This document shows positions 13,198 through 22,200 of a DNA stretch of 64,000 nucleotides, piece by piece (position 1 is the stretch's first letter; each line of letters starts with the position of its first letter). The position numbers were made by a program, and so were the translations under genes. The notes under the pieces were generated by a model, which saw nothing but the letters and a program-made list of their open reading frames with translations, searched no databases and was not told where the DNA came from. Source of the stretch: Hyphomicrobiales bacterium (GTDB lineage Bacteria; Pseudomonadota; Alphaproteobacteria; Rhizobiales; JACESI01); NCBI GenBank assembly GCA_013911885.1, contig JACESI010000007.1:1-64000 (forward strand). Direction: 5' to 3'.

Positions 13198-14511
13198 TTA
13201 CTGCATGCTTTCTGCTGTCACCTTGTAGATTTCGCCCTCGTCAGTCGCGACATAGAGCGCGTTATCCGGCCCCATGGCAAGTCCACGGAATCTCGCCGAA
13301 AATCCCATCGGCATCTGCGTGATTCCGTTGATGCCCAGGCCGTCGGGCGTCACGCTGATCAGGTCGATTCTTGAGCCTCCCGGCGTATCGCCAAACGCAA
13401 TACCCATGATACCGACGGCCAGGCGGCCCTCATAGATGCCCCAATTCTCGCCTTTCAGAAAGGCGGCAGAACCGGTGCCTTGAGAGAACCCGTTGTTGTT
13501 CCACGTCGGTGGCATCAGGTCTTTGAAGCGCGTGTCGCTCATCGGGGTGTATGCCGCGCGTATCGCGGGGTCCATGCCTTCCGTTTGGTTTGGCTCATAC
13601 CCACAGTACTGATCCGGGCACTCGCCTCTGCCGCCTGTCTTCTGGGCAGGATCCCAACCGGCATTACCACCGTTTACAAGCGCCGTGATTTCGTCGTTAT
13701 GCCAAGGCCCATGTTCTGCGGTGAAAGCCTTCCCGTCGCTGGGTCGGAAATCGATACCCTGAACGTTTCTGTGCCCATAGGTGTAGATACGCTTGTCAAA
13801 ACCTTTGGGCGGATTGTTGTCCGGGTGCGCATTTCCGTCCCCGTCGATCCTCAGAACCTTGCCACAAAGCAGTGTTCCGTCCTGCGGACAAATCCCTCTG
13901 TGGCGATCACCACCTGCTACCCAGAGATCGCCGCCAGGCCCGACGCGGATCCTGCCGCCGTTATGCGCCCCCGGTCCCCCAAAGGGCTGATTGGAGTCGA
14001 ACGGCTTGTATTGGATGTCTTTAACAATATCAGTTCTGTCAGACACGCTTGTCAGGTCGTCGCTGACCTTGAACCTCATGACGATATTGCCGTCACACTT
14101 TTCGAAATTGGTCTTGCAGCCATCGCCATGGTACTTTGTCGAAGACGAATAGACGTACAAGGTGCGGTTGGTCGCGAAATGCCTGTCAGCTGCCACGCCA
14201 AGCATACCGGCTTGACCTTCGCAGAACAGATCGCTGCCACTGTCTGCGAAGCCCTTGGAATCCTTCATTCCATACAGGGCATTGACGGATCCATCTTTGG
14301 TTCTTACAGAAAGGCCGTCGCATTTTTCGGTGAAGAACATTGTGCCGTCCGGCAAGAAAGCCATGTCCCATGGCGCATTACGCCCTTCCAAGACAACCGA
14401 TGCAGTGATCTTGGGAACGTCCATCGCTCCGTCGTGTCCGTCTGCCCATGCAGCGGATGCCGCAATCATCACACTCAGTGATCCGACAGCTGATAAAAGC
14501 CGGTTTTTCAT
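13198..14511 (-). CDS. secreted PQQ-type glucose/sorbosone dehydrogenase family protein
   Basis: The 437-residue protein starts with a signal peptide (MKNRLLSAVGSLSVMIAASA, cut after AWA). The mature part has the GSDH beta-propeller hallmarks: APWDMAFLPDGTMFFTEK near the N-terminus, GPGAHNGGRIRVGPGGDLWV with the family's catalytic-histidine region, YGHRNVQGIDF, TAEHGPWHNDEI and a late SGxAF-like block (GTGSAAFLKGENWGIYEG). Family members oxidise aldoses or related compounds in the periplasm using PQQ. No pqq genes are nearby, so cofactor supply and true substrate are unknown. Lying between the two phage-end-like repeats, it may be an acquired gene. Several Cys pairs (CPQDGTLLCGK, CPDQYCGYE) suggest disulfides. 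Confidence 0.8.
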   Translation of the reverse strand: MKNRLLSAVGSLSVMIAASAAWADGHDGAMDVPKITASVVLEGRNAPWDMAFLPDGTMFFTEKCDGLSVRTKDGSVNALYGMKDSKGFADSGSDLFCEGQAGMLGVAADRHFATNRTLYVYSSSTKYHGDGCKTNFEKCDGNIVMRFKVSDDLTSVSDRTDIVKDIQYKPFDSNQPFGGPGAHNGGRIRVGPGGDLWVAGGDRHRGICPQDGTLLCGKVLRIDGDGNAHPDNNPPKGFDKRIYTYGHRNVQGIDFRPSDGKAFTAEHGPWHNDEITALVNGGNAGWDPAQKTGGRGECPDQYCGYEPNQTEGMDPAIRAAYTPMSDTRFKDLMPPTWNNNGFSQGTGSAAFLKGENWGIYEGRLAVGIMGIAFGDTPGGSRIDLISVTPDGLGINGITQMPMGFSARFRGLAMGPDNALYVATDEGEIYKVTAESMQ

Positions 14512-14792
14512 AGCAATCCTCCCAGTCGCCGTTACTTTTTAATGTTATAAACGCTTGATGATTAGGCGAATACAACTTGAGTGTCAAGGAAAACTTCGTT
14601 TGGTCCGGAAAGCTTGCCACAAGACACCCAATCGGCCTTGTCAGTAGGAGAAGGCGGCATGAGCTATATGATTCCGCATGAGGCATATGCAAGCTGCATG
14701 CGGTGTTGACCAGATTCTACCGTCTTCCTGTTTGCTACGAAAATGATGTTGCAAAAGCAGGCCGCATAAGGCCAAAAACACATTCCCTTGAC

Positions 14793-14894
14793 CCTGATCT
14801 TCTCCTCGGCAGAGTAGTGTTTGTGGGTCTTCCGCTTGATACCTCTGACCAGCTTGTCAGCGGCGTCCTTCGATGTTTCGGATGTCTTGTTCAT
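14793..14894 (-). pseudogene. IS3-family transposase OrfA remnant
   Basis: The minus strand from 14894 encodes MNKTSETSKDAADKLVRGIK then RKTHKHYSAEEKIR, the conserved start of IS3-family OrfA (InsE-type HTH) proteins. After EEKIR the similarity stops abruptly (VKGMCFWPYAACF), where an intact OrfA would continue IVLxGLRGE. No OrfB and no inverted repeats are visible. This is a truncated insertion-sequence scar in the accessory stretch. Confidence 0.75.
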
Positions 14895-14980
14895 CTTCGC
14901 TCCATAATGGCTTCGATGAACCAGAATTCCTCCGTTGTTCAAACCCCTATATCTGTCCGGTAGGTGCTGATGTCAGACAC

Positions 14981-15097
14981 CATAATGCTGATATTTCAAG
15001 CGAACCCGAAACCTCCCGCCCAGAGCCAAGTAAACTGCTGAAATACATCGAAAACCGCCCAATCCCGCTTTCTCCTCAAACCTTGTGTCAAACAACA
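14981..15097. repeat. second, diverged copy of the phage-end-like segment
   Basis: Aligned with 12550-12688, this copy shares TAAACTGCTGAAATAC, GAAAACCGCC and the block from AATCCCGCTT to CAAACAACA with one mismatch over about 37 bases. It ends at 15097, exactly where copy 1 also loses similarity. It has the same orientation as copy 1 and follows an IS3 scar. It could be the leftover end of an older related prophage, or a dispersed intergenic repeat. Confidence 0.6.
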
Positions 15098-15164
15098 AGC
15101 GTCATGACCGTCCAGCACGGAAGGCTTGCCGGATCGTCGAGGGGTGTCCTTCCCGGCTAGCCCC

Positions 15165-15857
15165 TCAAAAGCCGATCTCCGACAGGTCGTGGTGGTTATA
15201 GTGGCGGGCGAGGGCGATGAGGGCGTCGCGGGCCTTCGGGGACATGGCTTCACCGCGGCCCGATGTGCCGACATTGAAACGGCTCTCGCCAAAGCCTGGC
15301 TGCGTCTCGCCGGGGGCTGCATGGAAACGCACCCCCGTGAAGGCCGCGATGCGCCCGAATGTCTCCTCGCCACGTTCAACCACGTCCCTGTATCCGAGGA
15401 ACAGCACGGGCTGGCGCGAGGCTTTCCAACTCAGGTAGAATTTGAAATACCAGGGCATCGCAAGGTCGACGATGGCGCTTTCAAGTTCTGCGTCATCCAT
15501 ACTGGCAAAGCGGGCGTCAAAATAAGCCATTGAGAAGACCGTCGACTCGCGGCGGACATGGTCGCGCAGGCTGATCGCGCAGTCGAAAAGATTGCGGTGA
15601 AGAACGAGGGTCTTCATGCCGTGATGACGGATGATCCGGTCCGTTGCCTTTGATGCACACAGATGCGCACCGGTGAAATAGTTCCTCGGCCAGTTCAAGA
15701 TGGCGCGGGTATTGGAGATTTCCATCTCACGCCGATCCATGCCCGGCAACAGATTGACCCGGTGAAGCTTCGAGCGACGCTCAATTGAATCAAGCAGATA
15801 TGTGCCCGCGGCCTTCGGCATCGATGCGATCAGGATATGCTTCGGCGGAAGGCTCAA
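15165..15857 (-). CDS. sulfotransferase-like protein
   Basis: The 230-residue protein begins KHILIASMPKAAGTYLLDSI, the 5'-phosphosulfate-binding loop of sulfotransferases (PKxGTTxL pattern), and has a second motif LHRNLFDCAISLRDH matching the 3'-phosphate-binding region. It should transfer sulfate from PAPS to a carbohydrate, lipid or small molecule; the acceptor is unknown. It is a single gene between accessory DNA and the TRAP operon, without obvious partners. cysQ, which clears the PAP by-product, lies far away at 43.6 kb. Confidence 0.7.
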   Translation of the reverse strand: MSLPPKHILIASMPKAAGTYLLDSIERRSKLHRVNLLPGMDRREMEISNTRAILNWPRNYFTGAHLCASKATDRIIRHHGMKTLVLHRNLFDCAISLRDHVRRESTVFSMAYFDARFASMDDAELESAIVDLAMPWYFKFYLSWKASRQPVLFLGYRDVVERGEETFGRIAAFTGVRFHAAPGETQPGFGESRFNVGTSGRGEAMSPKARDALIALARHYNHHDLSEIGF

Positions 15858-16120
15858 AAGATCATTTTCCTGGTGGGCAGGCGTCCGGGATCAATCCTGC
15901 GTGAGTGTTCGTGGTCTGTTGCCGTTTGCAGCTGTTGCTGTTGTTGTTTGAAGCGCTGTGCGGCAAGATCACCCCGCGATTATTGACCCGTGCTTTTATT
16001 TTACTTGCGAACTTAGACGATTTTCAGGAAATCGGCAAATAGCTGTTGCGCATTGTCAGGCGGTTTTTGCATCGCTTTACCATTCACGAAAGTTCTTGCA
16101 TTGTTTTTTTCCTTCAGGTC

Positions 16121-16128
16121 TGTATACA
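16121..16128. promoter_or_regulatory. TGTATACA palindrome upstream of the TRAP operon
   Basis: The 354-base gap 15858-16211 before the solute-binding protein gene holds this perfect 8-bp palindrome within CTGTATACATG, 84 bases before the start. Such a core occurs in operators of some GntR-family regulators, but no regulator gene is adjacent. A TTGCAT hexamer about 20 bases upstream could be a -35 element. Otherwise I see nothing definite in the gap. Confidence 0.3.
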
Positions 16129-16211
16129 TGAAGGGAGCGCGAATTCGTGAACGGTCGGGAGATCCTGTCACCGTGGCTCGCCATAAAAATGACAATCTTG
16201 GGAGGATGTCA

Positions 16212-17342
16212 ATGTCAGAACAGACCAATCAAACACGCCGTAAATTCCTTAAAGGAAGCCTTCTTGCCGGTGGCGCTGCTGCCGCTGCGGGAACGCTCGG
16301 CGCGCCACATATTGCCAAAGCGGCAACCAAACTCACCATGCAGGGCTCATGGGGCGCGAGCGCCACATTTTCCGACATGGCGCGTCAATATACCGATCGC
16401 GTCAACAAAATGTCGGGCGGCGCTCTGACCATCGAATATCTGCCGGAAGGCTCTGTTGTTAAAGCGTTTCAGGTTCAGGACGCGGTCAATGATGGCGTGC
16501 TCGACGCGGCGCACTCGGTTCCGTCCTATTGGTACGGCAAGAACAAAGCAGCTTCGCTGTTCGGCACCGGCCCGATTTTCGGCGCCAACGCGGCTCAGAT
16601 GATCGCCTGGATCCAGTATGGCGGCGGTAAAGAGCTTTATGAAGAGCTCGTGCAGAAGATTCTCGGCCTCAATGTCGTTGCTTTCTTCGCAATGCCAATG
16701 CCGGCGCAGCCGCTTGGATGGTTCAAGAAGCATGTCACTTCAATCAATGAAATGCAGGGTCTGAAATACCGCACCGTCGGCCTTGCTGCTGACGTCATGC
16801 AGGGCATGGGCCTCAAAGTGACCCAGCTTCCAGGCGGTGAGATCGTTCCGGCTCTTGAGCGCGGTGTTATCGATGCTTTCGAATTCAACAACCCGTCTTC
16901 CGACCGTCAGTTCGGCGCGCAGGATGTTTCGAAGCATTATCACCTCGGCTCTTTCCACCAGGCGATCGAATATTTCGAAATCCTGTTCAACAAAACGAAG
17001 TTCGATGCGCTCTCTGACGAGGAAAAAGCAATCCTCGAATACGCGGCCGAAGCGGCGAATACTGCCAACTACAACCTCGCTATGGACACCTATTCCCGCG
17101 ATCTGGAGACCCTGATCAAGAACGACGGCGTCAATGTATACCGGACTGATGTTTCCATCATGAAGGCGCAGCTCGACAGCTGGGATAAGGTTCTTGAAGA
17201 CCTCAACAAGGATCCGTTCTTCAAGAAGGTTGTTGACAGCCAGAAAGCGTGGGCGGAGCGCGTCGCTTTCTACGACCTTACCAACGCGGCTGACTTCAAG
17301 CTTGCCTTTGATCACTACTTCCCAGGCAAGCTCAGCTTCTAG
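16212..17342 (+). CDS. TRAP transporter solute-binding protein, TakP/FcbT1 type
   Basis: The 376-residue protein has a Tat signal (TRRKFLKGSLLAGGAAAAAG, cut near HIAKA) and then the fold-typical start TKLTMQGSWGAS. EFNNPSSDRQFGAQDVSKHY lies at the position where alpha-keto-acid/TakP-type binding proteins carry their conserved xEWxxP-like ligand loop, and FEILFNKTKFDALSDEEKAI is the usual C-lobe block. COG4663 members bind monocarboxylates or related organic acids, often as dimers. GGAGG lies 6 bases before the ATG at 16212. The two permease genes and enzymes for an amide and a 2-hydroxy/2-keto acid follow, suggesting the ligand. Confidence 0.88.
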   Translation: MSEQTNQTRRKFLKGSLLAGGAAAAAGTLGAPHIAKAATKLTMQGSWGASATFSDMARQYTDRVNKMSGGALTIEYLPEGSVVKAFQVQDAVNDGVLDAAHSVPSYWYGKNKAASLFGTGPIFGANAAQMIAWIQYGGGKELYEELVQKILGLNVVAFFAMPMPAQPLGWFKKHVTSINEMQGLKYRTVGLAADVMQGMGLKVTQLPGGEIVPALERGVIDAFEFNNPSSDRQFGAQDVSKHYHLGSFHQAIEYFEILFNKTKFDALSDEEKAILEYAAEAANTANYNLAMDTYSRDLETLIKNDGVNVYRTDVSIMKAQLDSWDKVLEDLNKDPFFKKVVDSQKAWAERVAFYDLTNAADFKLAFDHYFPGKLSF

Positions 17343-17364
17343 GAAATATTCATAAAGCGTGTTG

Positions 17365-17390
17365 AGGACCGGGTTTTCATACCCGGTCCT
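17365..17390 (+). terminator. intercistronic hairpin after the solute-binding protein gene
   Basis: AGGACCGGGT, a 6-base loop and ACCCGGTCCT form a perfect 10-bp stem 22 bases after the stop, with only a weak T-stretch behind it. Such hairpins usually stabilise the 5' message and reduce read-through, giving more binding protein than permease. Confidence 0.7.
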
Positions 17391-17441
17391 TCCTAATTGG
17401 TGATTCCGTGGCCAGGGCGCATTGTGTCGCGTGAGGGGATT

Positions 17442-18080
17442 ATGATCAACTTTATCAATTTCGTAGACCGTATCACGGAGTGGTTCGGTAAAGCCTTTGC
17501 GTGGTGCATACTCGTGATGACGTTCGGTACCGGATACGAAGTCTTCGTCCGCTATTTCCTTCGCGATCCCACGTCATGGTCGTTCGACCTCAGCTATATG
17601 ATGTATGGCACGATGTTCATGATGGCAGGTGCCTATGCGCTGTCGCGTGATGCGCATGTCCGGGGCGATTTCCTCTATCGTCTCTGGCAGCCGAAAACGC
17701 AGGCCAAGGTTGAATTCATCCTTTACTTCATCTTCTTCTTTCCGGGTGTCATCGCGCTGATCTATGCGGGCTTCAAATATGCCCAGCGTTCGATGCCCGC
17801 CGCCGATCCCGCACGATGGGAAGTCAGCGTGTTCAGCCCGGCCGGCATGCCGGTTTTCCAGTTCAAGATGGTCATCGTCGCGGCAGGCCTGCTGCTATTC
17901 ATTCAGGGCCTGGCGCAGCTATGCCGCTGCATCGTCGCGATGAGAACCAACGAATGGCCCGTTCACGCGGCCGATGATGTCGAGGAACTCGAGGACGTCC
18001 TTCTGAAAAAGGGCGCTTCGGCGATATTGTCAGAGGAATTCGTGAAGAATAACCCAGAAGTCACGGGTAGGGGCAACTAA
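17442..18080 (+). CDS. TRAP transporter small permease (DctQ)
   Basis: The 212-residue protein has four membrane segments (about residues 15-35, 50-70, 90-110, 140-165) and the DctQ-family TSWSFDLSYMMYGTMFMMAGAYALSRDAHVRGD block. It is the small membrane subunit that joins the large permease. The ATG at 17442 follows GAGGGG; a start at 17397 would add residues without a ribosome site. The stop is 2 bases before the DctM ATG. The C-terminal tail (residues 180-212) is long and acidic. Confidence 0.88.
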   Translation: MINFINFVDRITEWFGKAFAWCILVMTFGTGYEVFVRYFLRDPTSWSFDLSYMMYGTMFMMAGAYALSRDAHVRGDFLYRLWQPKTQAKVEFILYFIFFFPGVIALIYAGFKYAQRSMPAADPARWEVSVFSPAGMPVFQFKMVIVAAGLLLFIQGLAQLCRCIVAMRTNEWPVHAADDVEELEDVLLKKGASAILSEEFVKNNPEVTGRGN

Positions 18081-18082
18081 TC

Positions 18083-19423
18083 ATGTTCGGACTTACAGAC
18101 CCACAAATTGCGGTGTCGATGCTTGGCATCTTCATCCTTACGATTTTCCTTGGCTTTCCGATTGCCTTCACGCTTATGGCGATGGGCATTGGTTTTGGCA
18201 CCTATGCCTATGGCAGCTTCAACACGATCTCGTTTCTTTTCGTGAACCAGACCTATTCGGTCATGAGCAACGACGTTCTGACGGCGATTCCTCTGTTTCT
18301 GTTCATGGGCTATATCGTCGAGCGCGCGAATATCGTGTCGCGCCTGTTTGAGACACTTTATATAACCGCATCACGGCTGCCGGGTTCCATGGCGGTTGCG
18401 GCGCTCGCCACCTGCGCGCTATTTGCAACGGCGACCGGCATTGTTGGCGCGGTCGTGACCTTGATGGGGCTTCTTGCTCTTCCGGCGATGCTGAAGGCGA
18501 AATATGATGCAAGTTTCGCGTCCGGCGTGATCTGCGCGGGGGGATGCCTCGGTATTTTGATCCCGCCTTCAATCATGTTGATCGTCTATGCGGCGACATC
18601 GAACGTCTCTATTGTCAAGCTCTATGCAGGGGCTCTTCTGCCCGGATTCCTGCTCGCGGGATTTTACATGGTCTATGTGATCCTTCGGGCGACGTTGAGC
18701 CCGTCTGTTGCGCCGAAGCCGCCGAAGAGTGTGACCGAGGGTCTCGGCTATGGGACAATGTTCTATATGCTTTTGACGTCGTTCTTTCCGCTCGCCATCC
18801 TTATCTTGTCGGTTCTGGGCGCGATCCTTTTCGGTCTCGCAACGCCGTCGGAAGCGGCATCGATCGGCGCGCTTGGCGGCTTGCTGCTTGCCGTCGTTTA
18901 TCGCTCTCTGACCTGGGACAAGCTTCAGGAATCGGTTTATCTGACGGTCAAGGCGACCGCGATGGTCTGCTGGATGTTTGTTGGTTCCTGGGTGTTTTCG
19001 TCGGTATTTTCGAAACTTGGCGGCGAGGAAATCATTCGTGAGTTCGTGATCGGTCTCGACATGTCGCCGATCGGGTTCCTTCTTCTTGCACAGTTTATCA
19101 TCTTCCTGCTTGGCTGGCCGCTTGAATGGTCGGAGATCATCATCATCTTCGTGCCTATATTCCTGCCGCTTCTCAAGCATTTCGAGATCGACCCGCTGTT
19201 CTTCGGTATTCTGATTGCCCTCAATCTGCAGACGAGCTTCTTGACCCCACCGATGGCGATGGCGGCCTATTATCTCAAGGGCGTCGCGCCGCCGGGCATT
19301 GAGCTCACCGATATTTTCAAGGGCGTCATGCCATTTCTGGCACTGATAATCTTGACGATGGTCGTGGTCTATCAGGTTCCGGTAATCATCTACTGGCTCC
19401 CTGATCTGCTCTACGCCAGATAG
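18083..19423 (+). CDS. TRAP transporter large permease (DctM)
   Basis: The 446-residue, strongly hydrophobic protein carries family blocks such as ALMAMGIGFGTYAYGS, AIPLFLFMGYIVERANI, CAGGCLGILIPPSIMLIVYA and FLTPPMAMAAYYLKG. About 12 membrane segments are expected. It uses the sodium gradient to import the solute delivered by the binding protein at 16212-17342. It is a full-length member with no visible defect. Confidence 0.92.
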   Translation: MFGLTDPQIAVSMLGIFILTIFLGFPIAFTLMAMGIGFGTYAYGSFNTISFLFVNQTYSVMSNDVLTAIPLFLFMGYIVERANIVSRLFETLYITASRLPGSMAVAALATCALFATATGIVGAVVTLMGLLALPAMLKAKYDASFASGVICAGGCLGILIPPSIMLIVYAATSNVSIVKLYAGALLPGFLLAGFYMVYVILRATLSPSVAPKPPKSVTEGLGYGTMFYMLLTSFFPLAILILSVLGAILFGLATPSEAASIGALGGLLLAVVYRSLTWDKLQESVYLTVKATAMVCWMFVGSWVFSSVFSKLGGEEIIREFVIGLDMSPIGFLLLAQFIIFLLGWPLEWSEIIIIFVPIFLPLLKHFEIDPLFFGILIALNLQTSFLTPPMAMAAYYLKGVAPPGIELTDIFKGVMPFLALIILTMVVVYQVPVIIYWLPDLLYAR

Positions 19424-19431
19424 GACGATCC

Positions 19432-20769
19432 ATGGCAGGGAAGAATCAGGACCTGCACCTCCTGACAGCGACGGAGCTTGTTCCCGCTGCTGTCGAAGGC
19501 TCGGTTACCGCCGTCGAAATCGCGAGAGCTTGTCTCGCGCGGGTTGCCGCGCGTGATGCGGAAGTTGGCGCGTTTCAATATATCGACCCCGATTATGTGC
19601 TCTCACAGGCCGCCCGACTCGATGAAGCGCGCGTGAACGGCAAGTCGCTTGGCCCGCTTCATGCTATTCCCGTTGCGCTCAAGGATATTATCGACACCAA
19701 TGACATGCCGACCGAAAACGGCCTCCAGCACGATCAAGGTCGGCGCGCGCGGGATGCGAGCATTGTGCGCAAATTGCGTGCCGCCGGGGCGATCGTTTTC
19801 GGCAAGACGACGACGACCGAGGGTGCCTATTACCAGCCGACCAGGACCCGTAACCCCCACAATCCGGCCTTTACGCCGGGGGGGTCTTCGGCGGGATCGG
19901 CGGCCGCGGTTGCGGATTTCATGGTGCCGCTAGCGGTCGGCACCCAGACCAACGGTTCCGTGATCAGGCCAGCCTCTTTCTGCGGTGTCGTCGGTTTCAA
20001 GCCGGGTTTCGGCCAGATCGCCCGCACTGGCATTTTGAAGGTTGCGCCGTCGCTTGATCAGGTCGGCACTTTCGCGCGCAGCATCGCGGACGCGGCATTG
20101 CTTGCGGATGTTCTCGTCGGCGAGGATGGGGTGGACGAGAGTGTCGTGCCAGCGCCTTCACCGAAATTTTTGAAGACCGCCGAAGGCAAAGTGCCGGTCG
20201 AGCCGATTTTCGCCTTCATCGCCCCGCCGGGCTGGGAAGACGCGCCGGCAGACGCCAAAGCCGCCTTTGAGGAATTGCTGGAATTTCTGGGCGGGCGCGT
20301 CGACATCGTGCCGCTTCCGGGCATCTATGAAGAATGCCAGAAAATGATCCGGGTCATCATGGCCGTTGAAATGAGCCAGAATCTCGGTAAATATGCCGAG
20401 CAGGCGGCGCCTATTTCCGAGCATCTTCAGACGATTATCAAGGAAGGCAAGACGATCAGCGCGCATGATTATCTCGCTGCGCGGGAATGGCAGAATGTTC
20501 TCCGGGGCGGTCTTGACGAGATCATGCGCCGCTATGATGCGGTGCTGACGCCGTCCACGCTCGGGCAGGCGCCAAAAACGCTCGAGAACACCGGTGATCC
20601 GCGCGCCTGTTCGCTGTGGAGCTTTACTGGCTTGCCGTCGGTGAGCCTGCCGCTTCTCGTCGGGGGGGATGGCATGCCGGTCGGTGTTCAACTGGTCGGT
20701 GGCAAGGGTGAGGATGGTCAGTTGCTTCGCACCGCGAACTGGCTGATAAAGGCTTTAAGCAACGCCTGA
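19432..20769 (+). CDS. amidase signature family hydrolase
   Basis: The 445-residue protein has the Ser-cisSer-Lys machinery: Lys in AIPVALKDIIDT (about residue 83), the Gly/Ser-rich stretch TPGGSSAGSAAAVADF (cis-Ser) and the nucleophile in GTQTNGSVIRPASFCG (about residue 183). It hydrolyses an amide; the substrate cannot be read from sequence. It starts 8 bases after dctM, in the same operon, so it likely acts on the imported compound. The Cys in the nucleophile block and the absence of a GatCAB partner argue against a glutamyl-tRNA amidotransferase. Confidence 0.88.
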   Translation: MAGKNQDLHLLTATELVPAAVEGSVTAVEIARACLARVAARDAEVGAFQYIDPDYVLSQAARLDEARVNGKSLGPLHAIPVALKDIIDTNDMPTENGLQHDQGRRARDASIVRKLRAAGAIVFGKTTTTEGAYYQPTRTRNPHNPAFTPGGSSAGSAAAVADFMVPLAVGTQTNGSVIRPASFCGVVGFKPGFGQIARTGILKVAPSLDQVGTFARSIADAALLADVLVGEDGVDESVVPAPSPKFLKTAEGKVPVEPIFAFIAPPGWEDAPADAKAAFEELLEFLGGRVDIVPLPGIYEECQKMIRVIMAVEMSQNLGKYAEQAAPISEHLQTIIKEGKTISAHDYLAAREWQNVLRGGLDEIMRRYDAVLTPSTLGQAPKTLENTGDPRACSLWSFTGLPSVSLPLLVGGDGMPVGVQLVGGKGEDGQLLRTANWLIKALSNA

Positions 20770-20802
20770 GCCTGCGGGTCGGGTATGAGTGGGAGAGAAT
20801 GA

Positions 20803-21003
20803 ATGACCAACACTATAATCGCAATCATCGCCCTGGGTTGTCTCGGTCTTTTTCTAGCTGTGGTGGTCATCTGGGTGCCACAGCCTGCGCTCATTGTGGT
20901 CTGTGCAGTGAGCATGGGCATGGCTGGCTATGACTTTTACCGCATGCTGGTTGTTGCTCCGCGCCAGAAGGCGGCAGAACAGATGATGGCCAACAAACGC
21001 TAG
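20803..21003 (+). CDS. small two-span membrane protein in the TRAP/amidase operon
   Basis: A 66-residue protein with two membrane segments (IIAIIALGCLGLFLAVVVIW and PALIVVCAVSMGMAGYDFY) and a basic amphipathic tail (APRQKAAEQMMANKR). GAGAGA precedes the ATG. No family recognised. Its place between the amidase and the dehydrogenase genes, 33 and 14 bases from each, suggests cotranscription and perhaps an accessory transport role. Confidence 0.65.
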   Translation: MTNTIIAIIALGCLGLFLAVVVIWVPQPALIVVCAVSMGMAGYDFYRMLVVAPRQKAAEQMMANKR

Positions 21004-21017
21004 CCAGAGGCACTTTC

Positions 21018-21986
21018 ATGGTATCGAAACCGGTCGTTCTCGTTCCCCGCCGATTGACGGACGCCGTTCAGGCGCGGCTTGCCCGCGATTATGATGCGAT
21101 CTTCAATCCGCAGGATCAGGTCTATTCAGAAGATGAACTGATCAAACGCTGCCAGAACGTGGACGCGGCGCTGCCGTGCCATTCGGAAATTTTTTCCGCG
21201 CGCGTGATTGAGGCGCTGCCGCCGCGGGTCAAGATCATTGCGACCCACTCGGTCGGCACGGATCATATCGATCTTGCCGCCGCCGCCAGAAAAGGCGTGG
21301 TGGTTACCAACACGCCGGACGTACTCTCTGATGCAACAGCGGAGATTGCTTTCCTGTGCATGCTCGGCGCTGCACGGCGCGGGGCAGAGGCGCATGAACT
21401 CGTGCGCTCCGGGAAATGGGACTTCTGGTCGCCCGCCACTTTCATGATGGGTGTGGAAGTGACCAATAAGCGGCTTGGTATCATCGGCATGGGTCGCGTC
21501 GGTCAGGTGATGGCGGATCGCGCGCGCGGCTTCAACATGGAAATCCATTATTACAACCGCAAGCGCCTCTCGCCCGAACTCGAAAAGGGCGCGACCTATC
21601 ATGCGACGGTCGAGGACCTGCTGCCGCATTGCGATGTGCTCTCGCTGCATTGTCCGGCGACCGCGGAGACCAAAGGCATGATGAATGATGCGCTCTTCGC
21701 GCTGATGCCCGATGGCTCGATTTTCGTGAACAGCGCCCGTGGCGCGCTTGTCGATGAGGCGGCGCTGGTGCGTGCGCTGCAATCGGGGAAACTCTTTGCT
21801 GCCGGTCTTGATGTGTTTGTCAAGGAACCGGGCGGCAACCCCGAAATCTCGAAATTGTCCAATGTTTTCATGCTCCCGCATATCGGTTCTGCAACCTTCG
21901 AGACGCGTACGGCCATGGGCATGCGGGCGCTCGACAATCTTGATGCGTATTTCGCTGGCCGGGAGCCGCTCGACCGGGTTGCTTGA
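21018..21986 (+). CDS. D-isomer 2-hydroxyacid dehydrogenase (glyoxylate/hydroxypyruvate reductase type)
   Basis: The 322-residue protein has the NAD(P)-binding GMGRVGQVMADRARG motif (about residue 157), the arginine in VNSARGALVDEAALV, the glutamate in LDVFVKEPGG and the catalytic histidine in MLPHIGSATFETR. It interconverts a 2-oxoacid and a D-2-hydroxyacid. Within the operon it likely reduces or oxidises the acid released by the amidase. Exact substrate and cofactor preference are undetermined; GyaR/GhrB-like is the best family guess. Confidence 0.88.
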   Translation: MVSKPVVLVPRRLTDAVQARLARDYDAIFNPQDQVYSEDELIKRCQNVDAALPCHSEIFSARVIEALPPRVKIIATHSVGTDHIDLAAAARKGVVVTNTPDVLSDATAEIAFLCMLGAARRGAEAHELVRSGKWDFWSPATFMMGVEVTNKRLGIIGMGRVGQVMADRARGFNMEIHYYNRKRLSPELEKGATYHATVEDLLPHCDVLSLHCPATAETKGMMNDALFALMPDGSIFVNSARGALVDEAALVRALQSGKLFAAGLDVFVKEPGGNPEISKLSNVFMLPHIGSATFETRTAMGMRALDNLDAYFAGREPLDRVA

Positions 21987-22200
21987 TCGGGTCCCACATC
22001 GCGGCACTTGCTCGTTTAAGCCGCTTTTTTTCGTTTTTCAACTTATTTTGAGCATAGATTTATTGCGAAATATTCTGGGCTTGGTAACTTTTACCCTTAT
22101 TCCGCGCTGGAAGAAGATGGGGTCTGATCCTTATCGAAGTCTGCTTCAAACTTCAGGTTTTTCAGGAGTGCCAGGATGACGATCACAGCCAAACCTGCAA

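Noticed and set aside
16053..16211. N-terminal extension of the TRAP binding protein by about 50 codons
   Set aside because: The Tat signal and a GGAGG site fix the start at 16212; the extension would bury the signal peptide.
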